Assembly: GCA_903827375.1 (NCBI GenBank)
Contig: CAIKHZ010000304.1
Location: 1-64,000, forward strand
DNA: 64,000 nucleotides
Reading direction: 5' to 3'
DNA from: Akkermansiaceae bacterium
GTDB taxonomy: Bacteria > Verrucomicrobiota > Verrucomicrobiia > Verrucomicrobiales > Akkermansiaceae
The position numbers were made by a program, and so were the translations under genes. Each line of letters opens with the position of its first letter. The stretch's first letter is position 1. The notes below the pieces were generated by a model, which was not told where the DNA came from, did no database searches, and saw only the letters and a list, made by a program, of their open reading frames with translations. Positions 54,068-62,502 of this stretch are shown one piece after another.

Positions 54068-55486
54068 TCAACTCAACAGGCGATCGATGACATCCTGCGC
54101 ACAGTAGGATGTCTTGCCAGGCTCTAGAAAGCGTGCCACGGCCACCGCATTGTCACCGCCAGTTAGAAGAGGTTTTTCGGTGCTGCCGTCAGCGACGAGC
54201 TGGCCTAGGCCGAGGGTGGAGATGAGGCCGTTGCAGACGCATTGGCGGCCGACTGTTTCCTCCAAGCTGCCGTCCTTGCGGAGGTAGTCGTTGATCGGTT
54301 CGCTGGGGCAGCGGTAGCCGACGCCGCCATCGGGCTTGCGGTAGAGGTGTCGTAGGTAACCCAAGTCGCAGATGCGGGTGCGGTCTTCGCCACAGATGGG
54401 AATGGAGGTTTCTGGGCCGCCCTGAATGATTTTGAAAGGAAAACCGGTGGGCGAGGCCACTGGATCGGTAAACACGCGCAACACGCCGCGGCGGCTGCCG
54501 TCGAGAACTTTTTGCTTCAGTTCAGGAGCAATGCCGGATTCCTCACAAAATGCGAAGGCGGTGCCGACTTGGATGCCGACCGCACCGAGCGCTTGGGCCT
54601 CGGCGATTTTACCGCGCTCGCCAAAGGAACCGGCTAGCCAGTAGGGGAGGCCGAGGCTGGCGATTTTCTGCAAATCAGGGAGATCCCGTTCGCCGTAGAT
54701 GGGTTCGCCGGCAGCATCAATCTGCATGGTCCCGCGTGGCGGGGCATTGTGGCCGCCGGCCGTCCATCCTTCGACGATGAAGCCATCGACGCGACCGGAA
54801 GATTTGCGAGCCAACGCGATGGCGAGTGTGGCGGAAGAGACGATGGCCAGGAACTTGGGTCGATCTAAGCGTTGGTCCAAGGATTTCAGATAGGGCGAGG
54901 GATCAAACTCAGTGAAAAACTCTTCAGCCCCAGTCGTCCCGTGGACATCAATCTTGAGACGCGTCGCCTGGCCTTGCGCTAGTTGGTCCAAAATCCCCGG
55001 CACGGCCCGCGGAATTCCAGCCCCCATCAGCACGTAATCCACACCCGCAAGCATCGCGCCAAACAATGACGGAATCGTCGGAAGCTGGATCTTTTCCAAT
55101 AAATTGATACCGACCAAGCCGCGGTGGCCGTATTTGGCGAGGTTGACTTCGACAAAATTGGCCAAGACCGTCAGATCGACCAGATCTTGGGATGGCTTGA
55201 GGGCGTGCATCGGCACCCCAAGAAACTTTTTGGCGACCGACTTGCCGCCTTCAATGAAATAGCGCTTCCAGACGCGTTCAACGATGGCCGGAAAGGGGAA
55301 GCGCGCCGCTGCCTCTGCCATGTGGCCGCCAGGATCACCGCATTGGAGGCGCCGCGTTAAAAGCAAATCCAGAGCCGTGCCACTCACTACGCCCAATTGT
55401 CCAGCCTGCGAAACGGCACGGGCCAATCGCCAATTCGACACCCCCACCCCCATTCCTCCTTGAATTATTATCGGTTGCACCGTCAT
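54068..55486 (-). CDS. Nitronate monooxygenase-family flavoprotein
   Basis: 472 residues of the 2-nitropropane dioxygenase-like FMN TIM barrel: PIIIQGGMGVGVSNWRLARAVSQAGQLGVVSG at the first strand, VLMGAGIPRAVPGILDQLA, GFIVEGWTAGGHNAPPRG with the His in the GGH motif, and LPYWLAGSFGERGKIAEAQALGAVGIQVGTAFAFCEESG near the phosphate site. The C-terminal 110 residues go beyond the usual 320-360 and contain several Cys (CGEDRTRICDLGYLRHLY, GRQCVCNGLIS). This larger form is seen in related oxidoreductases of uncertain substrate. It is transcribed alone, divergent from hemW. Confidence 0.75.
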   Translation of the reverse strand: MTVQPIIIQGGMGVGVSNWRLARAVSQAGQLGVVSGTALDLLLTRRLQCGDPGGHMAEAAARFPFPAIVERVWKRYFIEGGKSVAKKFLGVPMHALKPSQDLVDLTVLANFVEVNLAKYGHRGLVGINLLEKIQLPTIPSLFGAMLAGVDYVLMGAGIPRAVPGILDQLAQGQATRLKIDVHGTTGAEEFFTEFDPSPYLKSLDQRLDRPKFLAIVSSATLAIALARKSSGRVDGFIVEGWTAGGHNAPPRGTMQIDAAGEPIYGERDLPDLQKIASLGLPYWLAGSFGERGKIAEAQALGAVGIQVGTAFAFCEESGIAPELKQKVLDGSRRGVLRVFTDPVASPTGFPFKIIQGGPETSIPICGEDRTRICDLGYLRHLYRKPDGGVGYRCPSEPINDYLRKDGSLEETVGRQCVCNGLISTLGLGQLVADGSTEKPLLTGGDNAVAVARFLEPGKTSYCAQDVIDRLLS

Positions 55487-55713
55487 GCGTGGTTCAAGCT
55501 TGGGGCAGCAAGCCTGTAAAGCAACCCATTTTTCTAATCATCTTTTGCAAATCAGCATTTTTTCGATTCGTGGGGAATTTCCTGCGGTCCTCGGCGTCAT
55601 TTTTGCTGATACAAGCCTGAGGATCAGGTTTGGGATGAGGGTGCGGATAGCGGGACAGGGTGAAGATGATTTGGGGCAGACTCGGTATTGGCGCTGGGAT
55701 CATCTCGTGCTAC

Positions 55714-56820
55714 ATGTTGTCCGCCCTGCTCCTCTACGTCCACATTCCCTTTTGCCATCGCATTTGCCCGTATTGCTCGTTTTACAAGCACACGCCGGGT
55801 GCCACTCCGATTGGCGGCTTCTTGGAGGCGCTCGCCCGTGAGGCCCGGCAGCGCATTCCGGCGGGTGGTTCAGCGGCCCGCACGCTCTACTTGGGTGGAG
55901 GCACGCCGAGTATGTTATCGCCCGGACACTTGCGCAACTTGTTCACCGGGTTGCGGGCTGTGGTGGACTTTGAGGCGCTGGAGGAAGTGACGCTGGAAGC
56001 CAATCCAGCTACCTTCGACGCGGCCAAGGCGCGCTTGTTCCGGGAGTTAGGGGTGACCCGGGTGTCGCTCGGGATCCAATCGTTCGATGACCAGGTGCTG
56101 GCAACCCTGGGCCGCGAGCACACAGCAGCCCAAGCCCGGGAGTCCGTAGCGATTCTTCGCCGCGCCGATATTCCAGCGGTGAACATCGACCTGATGTTCT
56201 CCATTCCAGGCCAGTCCAAGGCAAGCTGGCAAGATACCCTTGAGCAGGCGCTGGCACTTGGCCCAGAACACATTTCCGCCTACAACCTCAGCTACGAAGA
56301 GGATACCGCCTTTTTTGAATCCCTGCGCCGTGGCGAAATGCGCGACGACGAAGACTACAATGCCGAATTCTTCCACTTGGCCGACAACCTCCTAACCCAA
56401 GCCGGGTTTGAGCACTACGAAACGTCTAACTATGCCCGGCCAGGCCAACGATCATCGCACAATTGCGGTTACTGGCGCGGCGAGGACTATCTCGGCTTGG
56501 GGCCTTCCGCTGTCTCCACGATGGATCATATCCGATCGAAAAACGTGGCAGATACCTCCAGCTATATTGCCCAAATCCAGGCGCTCGGGCATGCCCTGGC
56601 CGATGCTGAATCACTCGATCCGGAGGCGCGTCGTTTGGAGCGCATCGCTTTGGGCTTGCGAACCTCTGAAGGAATTTCGCAGGATTTGCTCACAGCCGAC
56701 GCGCTGAGCCGCGCCAAGCACCTTGCCGAAGCGGGCTTATTGCAGTTTGCAGGGGATCGGCTCCTTCTCATTCACCACGGTCGTGCGTTGGTCGATCCGA
56801 TCGCCGCGGAATTGGTGTAG
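55714..56820 (+). CDS. hemW: Radical SAM heme chaperone HemW (coproporphyrinogen oxidase-like)
   Basis: 368 residues from MLSALLLYVHIPFC; the ORF-track start at 55660 adds 18 residues outside the fold. Radical SAM cluster motif CHRICPYCSF (CxxxCxxC, with F after the last Cys as in HemW). Further landmarks are TLYLGGGTPSML, EANPATFD, VSLGIQSFDDQVLATLGR, NIDLMFSIPGQ, YNLSYEEDTAFF, HYETSNYARPGQRSSHNCGYW and YLGLGPSAVS. HemW differs from HemN by the missing fourth Cys, as here (CSF, not CxC). It carries heme to apoproteins, in line with the cytochrome maturation genes elsewhere in the window. Confidence 0.85.
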   Translation: MLSALLLYVHIPFCHRICPYCSFYKHTPGATPIGGFLEALAREARQRIPAGGSAARTLYLGGGTPSMLSPGHLRNLFTGLRAVVDFEALEEVTLEANPATFDAAKARLFRELGVTRVSLGIQSFDDQVLATLGREHTAAQARESVAILRRADIPAVNIDLMFSIPGQSKASWQDTLEQALALGPEHISAYNLSYEEDTAFFESLRRGEMRDDEDYNAEFFHLADNLLTQAGFEHYETSNYARPGQRSSHNCGYWRGEDYLGLGPSAVSTMDHIRSKNVADTSSYIAQIQALGHALADAESLDPEARRLERIALGLRTSEGISQDLLTADALSRAKHLAEAGLLQFAGDRLLLIHHGRALVDPIAAELV

Positions 56821-56910
56821 TCCCAGGTTTGGGGTGATTTTTGGGTTGATTGTTCAGAGGCCCGAGCCATGCTCCCGCCGCCGCAATTTATCAGCCCAAT
56901 TTTTCCCCTC

Positions 56911-58227
56911 ATGTCACTCGTCACTCAAGTGCGCCAGGCCGGCGTTGTCGGCGCTGGCGGAGGCGGTTTTCCCGCCCACGTTAAGCTCGTCGCCAAGGCC
57001 GACACCGTGATAGCCAACGGTGCGGAGTGCGAACCGTTGCTCCACAAGGATGCTGCGGTGCTCCAACACCGCGCTGCCGAGGTGGTGCGCGGCATCCTGT
57101 TGTCCGCCGAGGCGGTTGGTGCCGCCGACGTGGTCATCGCCATCAAAGGCAAGAAGAAATACGCGGTGGCTGCAGTGGAGGCCGCCTGTGCCGGCACCCG
57201 GGTGCGGGTTCATTTGTTAGAAGACTACTATCCCGCTGGCGACGAGTATGATTTGGTTCACTCCGTCACAGGCCGGCTTATTCCGCCTGCTGGCTTGCCG
57301 ATTCACGTCGGCGTGGTGGTGCAGAACGTCGAAACTCTGGCCAACATTGCCGCCGCCGCTGACGGCCGCCCGGTCATTCGCAAAACCATCACCATTGCCG
57401 GGGCGGTACGCCAACCTGCCACCTTTGAGGTACCCATCGGCATTTCTCTGCGCGAGTGCATCGCGGCGGCCGGCGGTGCCACGGTGGCCGATCCGGTGCT
57501 CAATATCGGCGGCATGATGATGGGAGAGGCCACTTCCGATCTCGACCGGCCGGTCACCAAAACCACAGCCGGGGTGATTGTGCTGCCGCGTGACCACGAT
57601 GTGATGGAACGCAAGTTCAAGTCCCCGCAGGTGCAGGCCGCCATCGGCAAGTCCGCTTGTGACCAGTGCCGCTATTGCACCGAGTTCTGCCCGCGGTTTT
57701 TGTTGGGCTACGCCGTAGAACCCCACCAGGTGATGCGCTCGCTGGGCTTCACCGCCACCGGTTCCGAGCGCTTCAGCGAGTGGGCCGGCCTCTGCTGCTC
57801 CTGCGGCCTGTGCACCCTCTACGCCTGCCCCGAACAACTTTATCCAAAAGAAGCCTGCGACGACTCGAAAGCCGTCTTGCGCGCCAAAGGTTGGAAATGG
57901 ACCGGTGCCACTAGCGTCGAAGCCCACCCGATGCATGACGGTCGCCGAGTGCCCGTCAAGAGCCTGATGAAACGCCTCGGCATTGATGGCTACGATCACC
58001 CGGCTCCGCTGCAAGAAGGAGTTCTAACCACCAACCGGGCGGTCCTCCCGCTCAAGCAGCACGCCGGTGCGCCAGCCCTGGCCAAGGTTGACGTTGGCCA
58101 GAGCGTTGCCGCCGGCCAGATCATCGCCGAACCCGCGCCCGACGCCCTCGGTGCCATCATCCACGCGCCTTTCGGCGCCACCGTCGAAGCCGTCACTGCC
58201 ACTGCCATCATCCTCCGTATAACATGA
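56911..58227 (+). CDS. pduS: PduS-like cobalamin reductase / RnfC-family electron transfer protein
   Basis: 438 residues from MSLVTQVRQAGVVGAGGGGFPAHVKL, the PduS opening. The FMN/NADH-binding RnfC-like core includes ANGAECEPLLHKD, DVVIAIKGKKK, PVIRKTITIAGAV, NIGGMMMGEA and a SLBB-like segment. Two 4Fe-4S motifs follow: CDQCRYCTEFCPR about 250 and CCSCGLCTLYACP about 295. The C-terminal part ends in a lipoyl-like hybrid motif (VDVGQSVAAGQIIA). In propanediol utilisation, PduS passes electrons from NADH to cobalamin and pairs with the shell protein PduT. Here its stop overlaps the pduT-like start by 4 bp. No other microcompartment gene is present. Confidence 0.85.
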   Translation: MSLVTQVRQAGVVGAGGGGFPAHVKLVAKADTVIANGAECEPLLHKDAAVLQHRAAEVVRGILLSAEAVGAADVVIAIKGKKKYAVAAVEAACAGTRVRVHLLEDYYPAGDEYDLVHSVTGRLIPPAGLPIHVGVVVQNVETLANIAAAADGRPVIRKTITIAGAVRQPATFEVPIGISLRECIAAAGGATVADPVLNIGGMMMGEATSDLDRPVTKTTAGVIVLPRDHDVMERKFKSPQVQAAIGKSACDQCRYCTEFCPRFLLGYAVEPHQVMRSLGFTATGSERFSEWAGLCCSCGLCTLYACPEQLYPKEACDDSKAVLRAKGWKWTGATSVEAHPMHDGRRVPVKSLMKRLGIDGYDHPAPLQEGVLTTNRAVLPLKQHAGAPALAKVDVGQSVAAGQIIAEPAPDALGAIIHAPFGATVEAVTATAIILRIT

Positions 58228-58775
58228 AAGACCGCGCCCTTGGACTCATCGAACTCACCAGCATCGCCGGCGGCTTTCTCGTCGCCGACACCATGCTCAA
58301 GGCATCGAACGTGAAGCTGTTGCTCTCTCGCTCGATTTGCTCCGGCAAATACATGGTGCTCATCGGTGGCGACGTGGCTGCCGTCGGTGCCGCCGTGCAT
58401 GCTGGCTGCACCGCCGCCAAAGGCTGCCTCATCGACCAATTTGTCATTCCCAGCGTCCACCCCGACGTATTTGCGGCCCTTGCCCGATCGAGGCCGGTCG
58501 AGCCAAGCGGTGCCTTGGGCATTTTAGAATCCTTCAACGTCGCCAACCTGATCGAAGCCGCAGATGCCGCAGTCAAAGCGGCCAATGTCACCTTGTTGGA
58601 AATCCGCCTGGCCATGGCCCTCGGTGGCAAGGCCTTCGCCACTTTCACGGGTGATGTGTCCTCGGTGCAAGCCGCCGTGGATGCCGGCCGCGCCGTCATT
58701 GCCGGGGCTGGTTTGTTGGTCAACGCCGTGGTCATCGCCCGCCCTCACCCCGACGTCTATCGCGAGTTGATTTGA
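58224..58775 (+). CDS. pduT: PduT-like tandem BMC shell protein with iron-sulfur Cys
   Basis: 183 residues with two bacterial microcompartment (BMC) domains: ALGLIELTSIAGGFLVADTMLKASNVKLL (1-90) and ALGILESFNVANLIEAADAAVKAANVTLLEIRLA (95-183). Repeats share the GGDVAAV/TGDVSSV turn and the P.HPDVF/RPHPDVY end. Cys39 in RSICSGKYM matches the pore Cys that binds a 4Fe-4S cluster in PduT trimers (SKTICPGK). It would form a pseudohexameric pore for electron transfer and is coupled to PduS. The rest of a compartment (pentamer, BMC-H hexamers, enzymes) is not in this window. Confidence 0.9.
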   Translation: MKDRALGLIELTSIAGGFLVADTMLKASNVKLLLSRSICSGKYMVLIGGDVAAVGAAVHAGCTAAKGCLIDQFVIPSVHPDVFAALARSRPVEPSGALGILESFNVANLIEAADAAVKAANVTLLEIRLAMALGGKAFATFTGDVSSVQAAVDAGRAVIAGAGLLVNAVVIARPHPDVYRELI

Positions 58776-58794
58776 TTTAACAAATCCTCTCCGC

Positions 58795-61407
58795 TCAGGT
58801 TTCCGGCAGATGATTCTCGATGGCGCTGGCTTGGGCGAGGGCCTTGGCGGCGGCTTTTTGATGGGCTGCCGCATCGTCGGTCAGGTCTTCGGCGGTGAGG
58901 AATTGGGCGACCTTTTCCTGTTTCGCGGCGAAGGCCCTGAGATCTTGGATGCGTTGCAGTTGCTCGGCAGTCAGGGCGGGACGGGCTTGGGCGGCAGTGC
59001 CGCTGAGCGGGCGGGTGGCCCGGGTGTTGAGCGTGAGCAGCCCACTGGCGACGAGTTGTTGGATGGCCGACCATGTGCTTTCGTCCAGGAGGTGAAGGGC
59101 TGGAGTGTTGCCGCGCCAATCGATCTCGCGGTGGAGGGCTTCGAGGGCTGTCTGGCGCTCGCGGTTGCGGAGCACGGCCACCACCACGGGCGTGCTTTGG
59201 CCCGGCAGGATGACTTCCTCGCAATGCACCAGGTGTGTCCCAACCAGTTGGGCGGCACGCTGGGCAAAAGCCAGCGCCGGATCGGCGGGCTGAGGTTTGG
59301 GCACCGACGCGCCGTCGGGGACGATGCTGAGGATTTGCTGCAGACGGGCTAGATTCGCCTCGCGACCGCGTTTGAGTTTGGCTTCATTGAGAGATTTCTC
59401 GGTGCCGTCGAGGACCCCCTCCGCGAGAGTCATTTTGCTGGCCAAGGTTGCCAGCATGGCATGCTCGATGGTGTCCTCCGCAATGAGATTGACGACGGTG
59501 ACGGCGCGGCGCTGATGCTTGCGCCAAGCACGGGCGATGCGTTGCTCGAGGCGGGCCGGATTCCATGGCAGGTCACAGTTGATGACGACGCTGGCGTTTT
59601 GGAGGTTGAGGCCCACACCGCCGGAATCGGTGCTGATGAAAAGCCGGCAATCCGGGTCGTTGCGGAAGGCGAGGATCTCACCGCGACGGCGTTGTTGCGG
59701 GACGCTGCCCGTGTGCCATGCGTAACCGATGCAGTTCTTGTCGGCCCAGCCACGCACCTTTTTCAACATCCCTTCCCATTCGGAAAAAATCAGAACCTTC
59801 ACGTCCGGGTCGGATAGGCACTCGTCTAGTACCCGGGCAAGCTCGTCGAGCTTGGGGCAGTCCTGGCAGTCGTGGTTCTTGATGATCGATGGCGTGTCAC
59901 AAATCATCCGCATCATGCCTAACAATATCATGAGCAAGTCCTGCTCCTTCTTGGTTAGTGGGCGGCGGAGGGACTTTTGAACGAGTTGGGAAACCTTCTG
60001 CTTGTAGTCGTCATACTCGGCACGCATGGCCGGTGTGAGTTTCACGAAGTGGTTGCGGTCGCTGCGGTCGGGAATCTCGGTCTCGACGTGGTGTTTGCGT
60101 CGGCGCAACAGCACGGGGCGTACCCGCTCACGCAAGGCTGACAGATTTTTGTAGTCGGATGGGCGGCCTTTCTCGTCGAATTGATAGAAATCGCGGTTGA
60201 AGCGGAACAGGGAACCTAGCAACTCAGGATCGAGAAAATCGACGATCGAGTAGAGTTCGTCGATGCGGTTTTCGATAGGCGTGCCGGTGAGCACAAAGGC
60301 GTAACGACTCACAAGGCGCTTGACGGCCTGGGCGGTTTTGGTGGCCCAATTTTTGATCCGCTGGGCTTCATCCAGAATGACAATGTCTGGCTTGAGCCGC
60401 TCGTTGATGTCCAGGCTGTCGGTGACTACTTGTTCGTAGTTGACGATTGTGAAGAATGGTTGGCTAGTATCCGTATAGTATTTGGCGCGGACGCTGCGGG
60501 GGCCGAAGATCAGGCGCTGGGTGAGGGTGGTGAATTTTTGGATTTGTTCCTCCCACTCGGTTTTGAGCGAGGCGGGGGTGACGACGAGGACCCGGTGGGC
60601 CTTGCCGAGGTGGTGGAGAAGGGCGCAGGCTGCGATGGCTTGGATGGTTTTGCCAAGGCCCATTTCGTCGGCGAGCAGCACGCGTTCGCCGAAGGCGAGG
60701 TGGAGCATGCCCTCGCGTTGATAGGGATAGAGTGGGCAGAGGGTGACGTGTTCGGGGTGGTGGCCGTTGATGACGCCGCTCTCGTAGTCGCGCCGCAGGA
60801 TCAGGCGTTCTCCGGCGCGGTGGCGGGATTCAAGGAATGGAGCGACGTCTTGTGAGATGCGGATTTTGCTGTGGCGGCGGAGTTTTTCCAGGGCGGCTTC
60901 GGGCTCGACGAGGAGAAGACCGGTGCTATCGAAGAGCGCTTGCAACGAAGGCGTTAGATTGGTTCGGTTGCGTTCGATGCGCAGGGTGTTTTCGGCTGGG
61001 ACGACGTCGATGCGGTTGGAGCCAAGCTGTTCGGCGGCACGGACGTCGCCCTTGTGGCGGCGCTTTAGCCAGATGAGTGTTGCCTCAACGTGCTTGCAAG
61101 TGCCGAGGCCGCTGATGCGGAAATCAGGGCAGGAGCAGGAAAAAGCCCGTTCGTTTAGATCGCGAATTTCGACCTGATAGATCATGCCGCTCGGCGAGTT
61201 CACGCGGAACTGCGAGAACACCGGGTGTTGCGGATCGAGATTGATGATGGCGTGCTTCTCGTCCCGAGCACGCTGGACGCGACGGAGGATCTCATCCTTG
61301 TCGGTGGTACGCCAGTCATTGGCCGGGGGCAGCGGAATCTCGGTGGATTTTCGCTTCTTGGATGGTTTAGCGGGCATGGCGGGCGTGGATGGATGCGTCA
61401 TGATCAC
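58795..61407 (-). CDS. SWIM zinc-finger SNF2-family helicase/ATPase
   Basis: 870 residues. A SWIM-type zinc finger (about 80-105: FSCSCPDFRISGLGTCKHVEATL) is followed by an SNF2 motor. Motif I is DEMGLGKTIQAIAACALL, motif II LDEAQRIKNWATKTAQ, motif III LTGTPIENRIDELYSIVDFL, and the second RecA lobe has FSEWEGMLKKV, FISTDSGGVGLNLQNAS and EQRIARAWRKHQ. The enzyme translocates on double-stranded DNA using ATP. The C-terminal 200 residues are helical and unassigned. It is common as a single-gene unit in bacteria, with roles suggested in transcription or DNA repair. The start may be MIMTHPS or MTHPS. Confidence 0.85.
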   Translation of the reverse strand: MIMTHPSTPAMPAKPSKKRKSTEIPLPPANDWRTTDKDEILRRVQRARDEKHAIINLDPQHPVFSQFRVNSPSGMIYQVEIRDLNERAFSCSCPDFRISGLGTCKHVEATLIWLKRRHKGDVRAAEQLGSNRIDVVPAENTLRIERNRTNLTPSLQALFDSTGLLLVEPEAALEKLRRHSKIRISQDVAPFLESRHRAGERLILRRDYESGVINGHHPEHVTLCPLYPYQREGMLHLAFGERVLLADEMGLGKTIQAIAACALLHHLGKAHRVLVVTPASLKTEWEEQIQKFTTLTQRLIFGPRSVRAKYYTDTSQPFFTIVNYEQVVTDSLDINERLKPDIVILDEAQRIKNWATKTAQAVKRLVSRYAFVLTGTPIENRIDELYSIVDFLDPELLGSLFRFNRDFYQFDEKGRPSDYKNLSALRERVRPVLLRRRKHHVETEIPDRSDRNHFVKLTPAMRAEYDDYKQKVSQLVQKSLRRPLTKKEQDLLMILLGMMRMICDTPSIIKNHDCQDCPKLDELARVLDECLSDPDVKVLIFSEWEGMLKKVRGWADKNCIGYAWHTGSVPQQRRRGEILAFRNDPDCRLFISTDSGGVGLNLQNASVVINCDLPWNPARLEQRIARAWRKHQRRAVTVVNLIAEDTIEHAMLATLASKMTLAEGVLDGTEKSLNEAKLKRGREANLARLQQILSIVPDGASVPKPQPADPALAFAQRAAQLVGTHLVHCEEVILPGQSTPVVVAVLRNRERQTALEALHREIDWRGNTPALHLLDESTWSAIQQLVASGLLTLNTRATRPLSGTAAQARPALTAEQLQRIQDLRAFAAKQEKVAQFLTAEDLTDDAAAHQKAAAKALAQASAIENHLPET

Positions 61408-61494
61408 TCATGCATGATCCATGGAATCTTTAGTTTCAACACCTCTTCTGAGAACGAGCTGAATTTTGCGATTTGTCAGGCCGAAAAGCTGGAG

Positions 61495-62502
61495 CTACGG
61501 TGAGTTTTTTGGGGATTTTGGAGCTGCAGGTTTTTTGTGCATTTTGCGTTCCATCGCATCCTCTTGTGCCTGATTGCGGGCGACGATCGCGGATTTGGCG
61601 GCGGAATCCATTTCCGCAAGGGTACCAAAATCTTTCTTGCTTCGGCGCAATATCACGGTCTGCAAGAAGCCGGAATGCGACCCGTCATTGGAAGCAAAGA
61701 ACGTGGCGTCGCTCTGCAAAACAATGAGTTGTGCCTGTTCATCGGCCCGCACTGTGGCAATGTTGTTTTCCTGCTCCACCCACTCGCCGTCTTTTTGATA
61801 GGCCATTTCGTAAATGACTTCGTGGTTCTTGGGCTCCACCACAACGGCCTCTTTGGTGTGCAATTTGCTCAGCACACTGCCGTTGCAACGCATGGCGATG
61901 TAGTGCGGGCTGAGGTTGTGAATGCGCATGCGGCCAAAGGGCAGCTTTGACGGGTCGTCGTCGATGACGTAGGCGAGATAGGTGCCGGAGGCCGCCGGGG
62001 CCAACAACACGGTGACGTGGCTGGAATCGCTAGGCAGGAGGGCCAAGGCGACGAGATTGGGATTGTCTTTGCGTTTGGCGGGGATGGCCGCGTTGAGTAG
62101 CGCGGCGGAATCGGCCGTGGCGGCGGGATTGGGCGCTGCTGCCGGGGCGGCTGAAGTTGCGGGGGGGGGCGGGGTTGCTGGATCTTCCGGGTCGGCGGGT
62201 GCTTCTGGAGCGGCCGGGGTTGCTGCGGCGGCCGGGGCCGCCGGGGCGGTGGCGGAATTCCGTGAGATTTCTAGGATGTTAGGTCCCACATAGGTCACGG
62301 GTTTGGAATAGCGGAAGGCGAGTGCGGTGACAGGTACGCCGGCCTTGCCGGATTTGATGGACAGGCCGGGGATGGTTTCGCCCCAGGAGACCACGTCGAT
62401 TTTCATGGCAACCTGCTGGGTGGCCTTTTGGGCGAAAGCCGGGGAGGCGAAGCACAGGCAGGCGAGGGCGGGAAGGAGGGTGGAATGTATGTTAGATCTC
62501 AT
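61495..62502 (-). CDS. Secreted Ala/Pro-rich protein downstream of the Verru_Chthon A gene
   Basis: 335 residues from MRSNIHSTLLPALACLCFASPAFAQ, a signal peptide. The track start at 62754 lies inside the neighbour in another frame. The N-terminal beta segment (about 35-80: MKIDVVSWGETIPGLSIKSG) is followed by a long Ala/Pro linker (about 84-135: PAAPAAAATPAAPEAPADPE). Then comes a beta-rich domain (NLVALALLPSDSSHVTVLLAPAASGTYLAYVIDD, HNLSPHYIAMRCNG, VVVEPKNHEVIYEMAYQ). It overlaps the upstream gene by 11 bp, hence coupled. No family known to me; probably a partner of the Verru_Chthon machinery. Confidence 0.6.
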   Translation of the reverse strand: MRSNIHSTLLPALACLCFASPAFAQKATQQVAMKIDVVSWGETIPGLSIKSGKAGVPVTALAFRYSKPVTYVGPNILEISRNSATAPAAPAAAATPAAPEAPADPEDPATPPPPATSAAPAAAPNPAATADSAALLNAAIPAKRKDNPNLVALALLPSDSSHVTVLLAPAASGTYLAYVIDDDPSKLPFGRMRIHNLSPHYIAMRCNGSVLSKLHTKEAVVVEPKNHEVIYEMAYQKDGEWVEQENNIATVRADEQAQLIVLQSDATFFASNDGSHSGFLQTVILRRSKKDFGTLAEMDSAAKSAIVARNQAQEDAMERKMHKKPAAPKSPKNSP

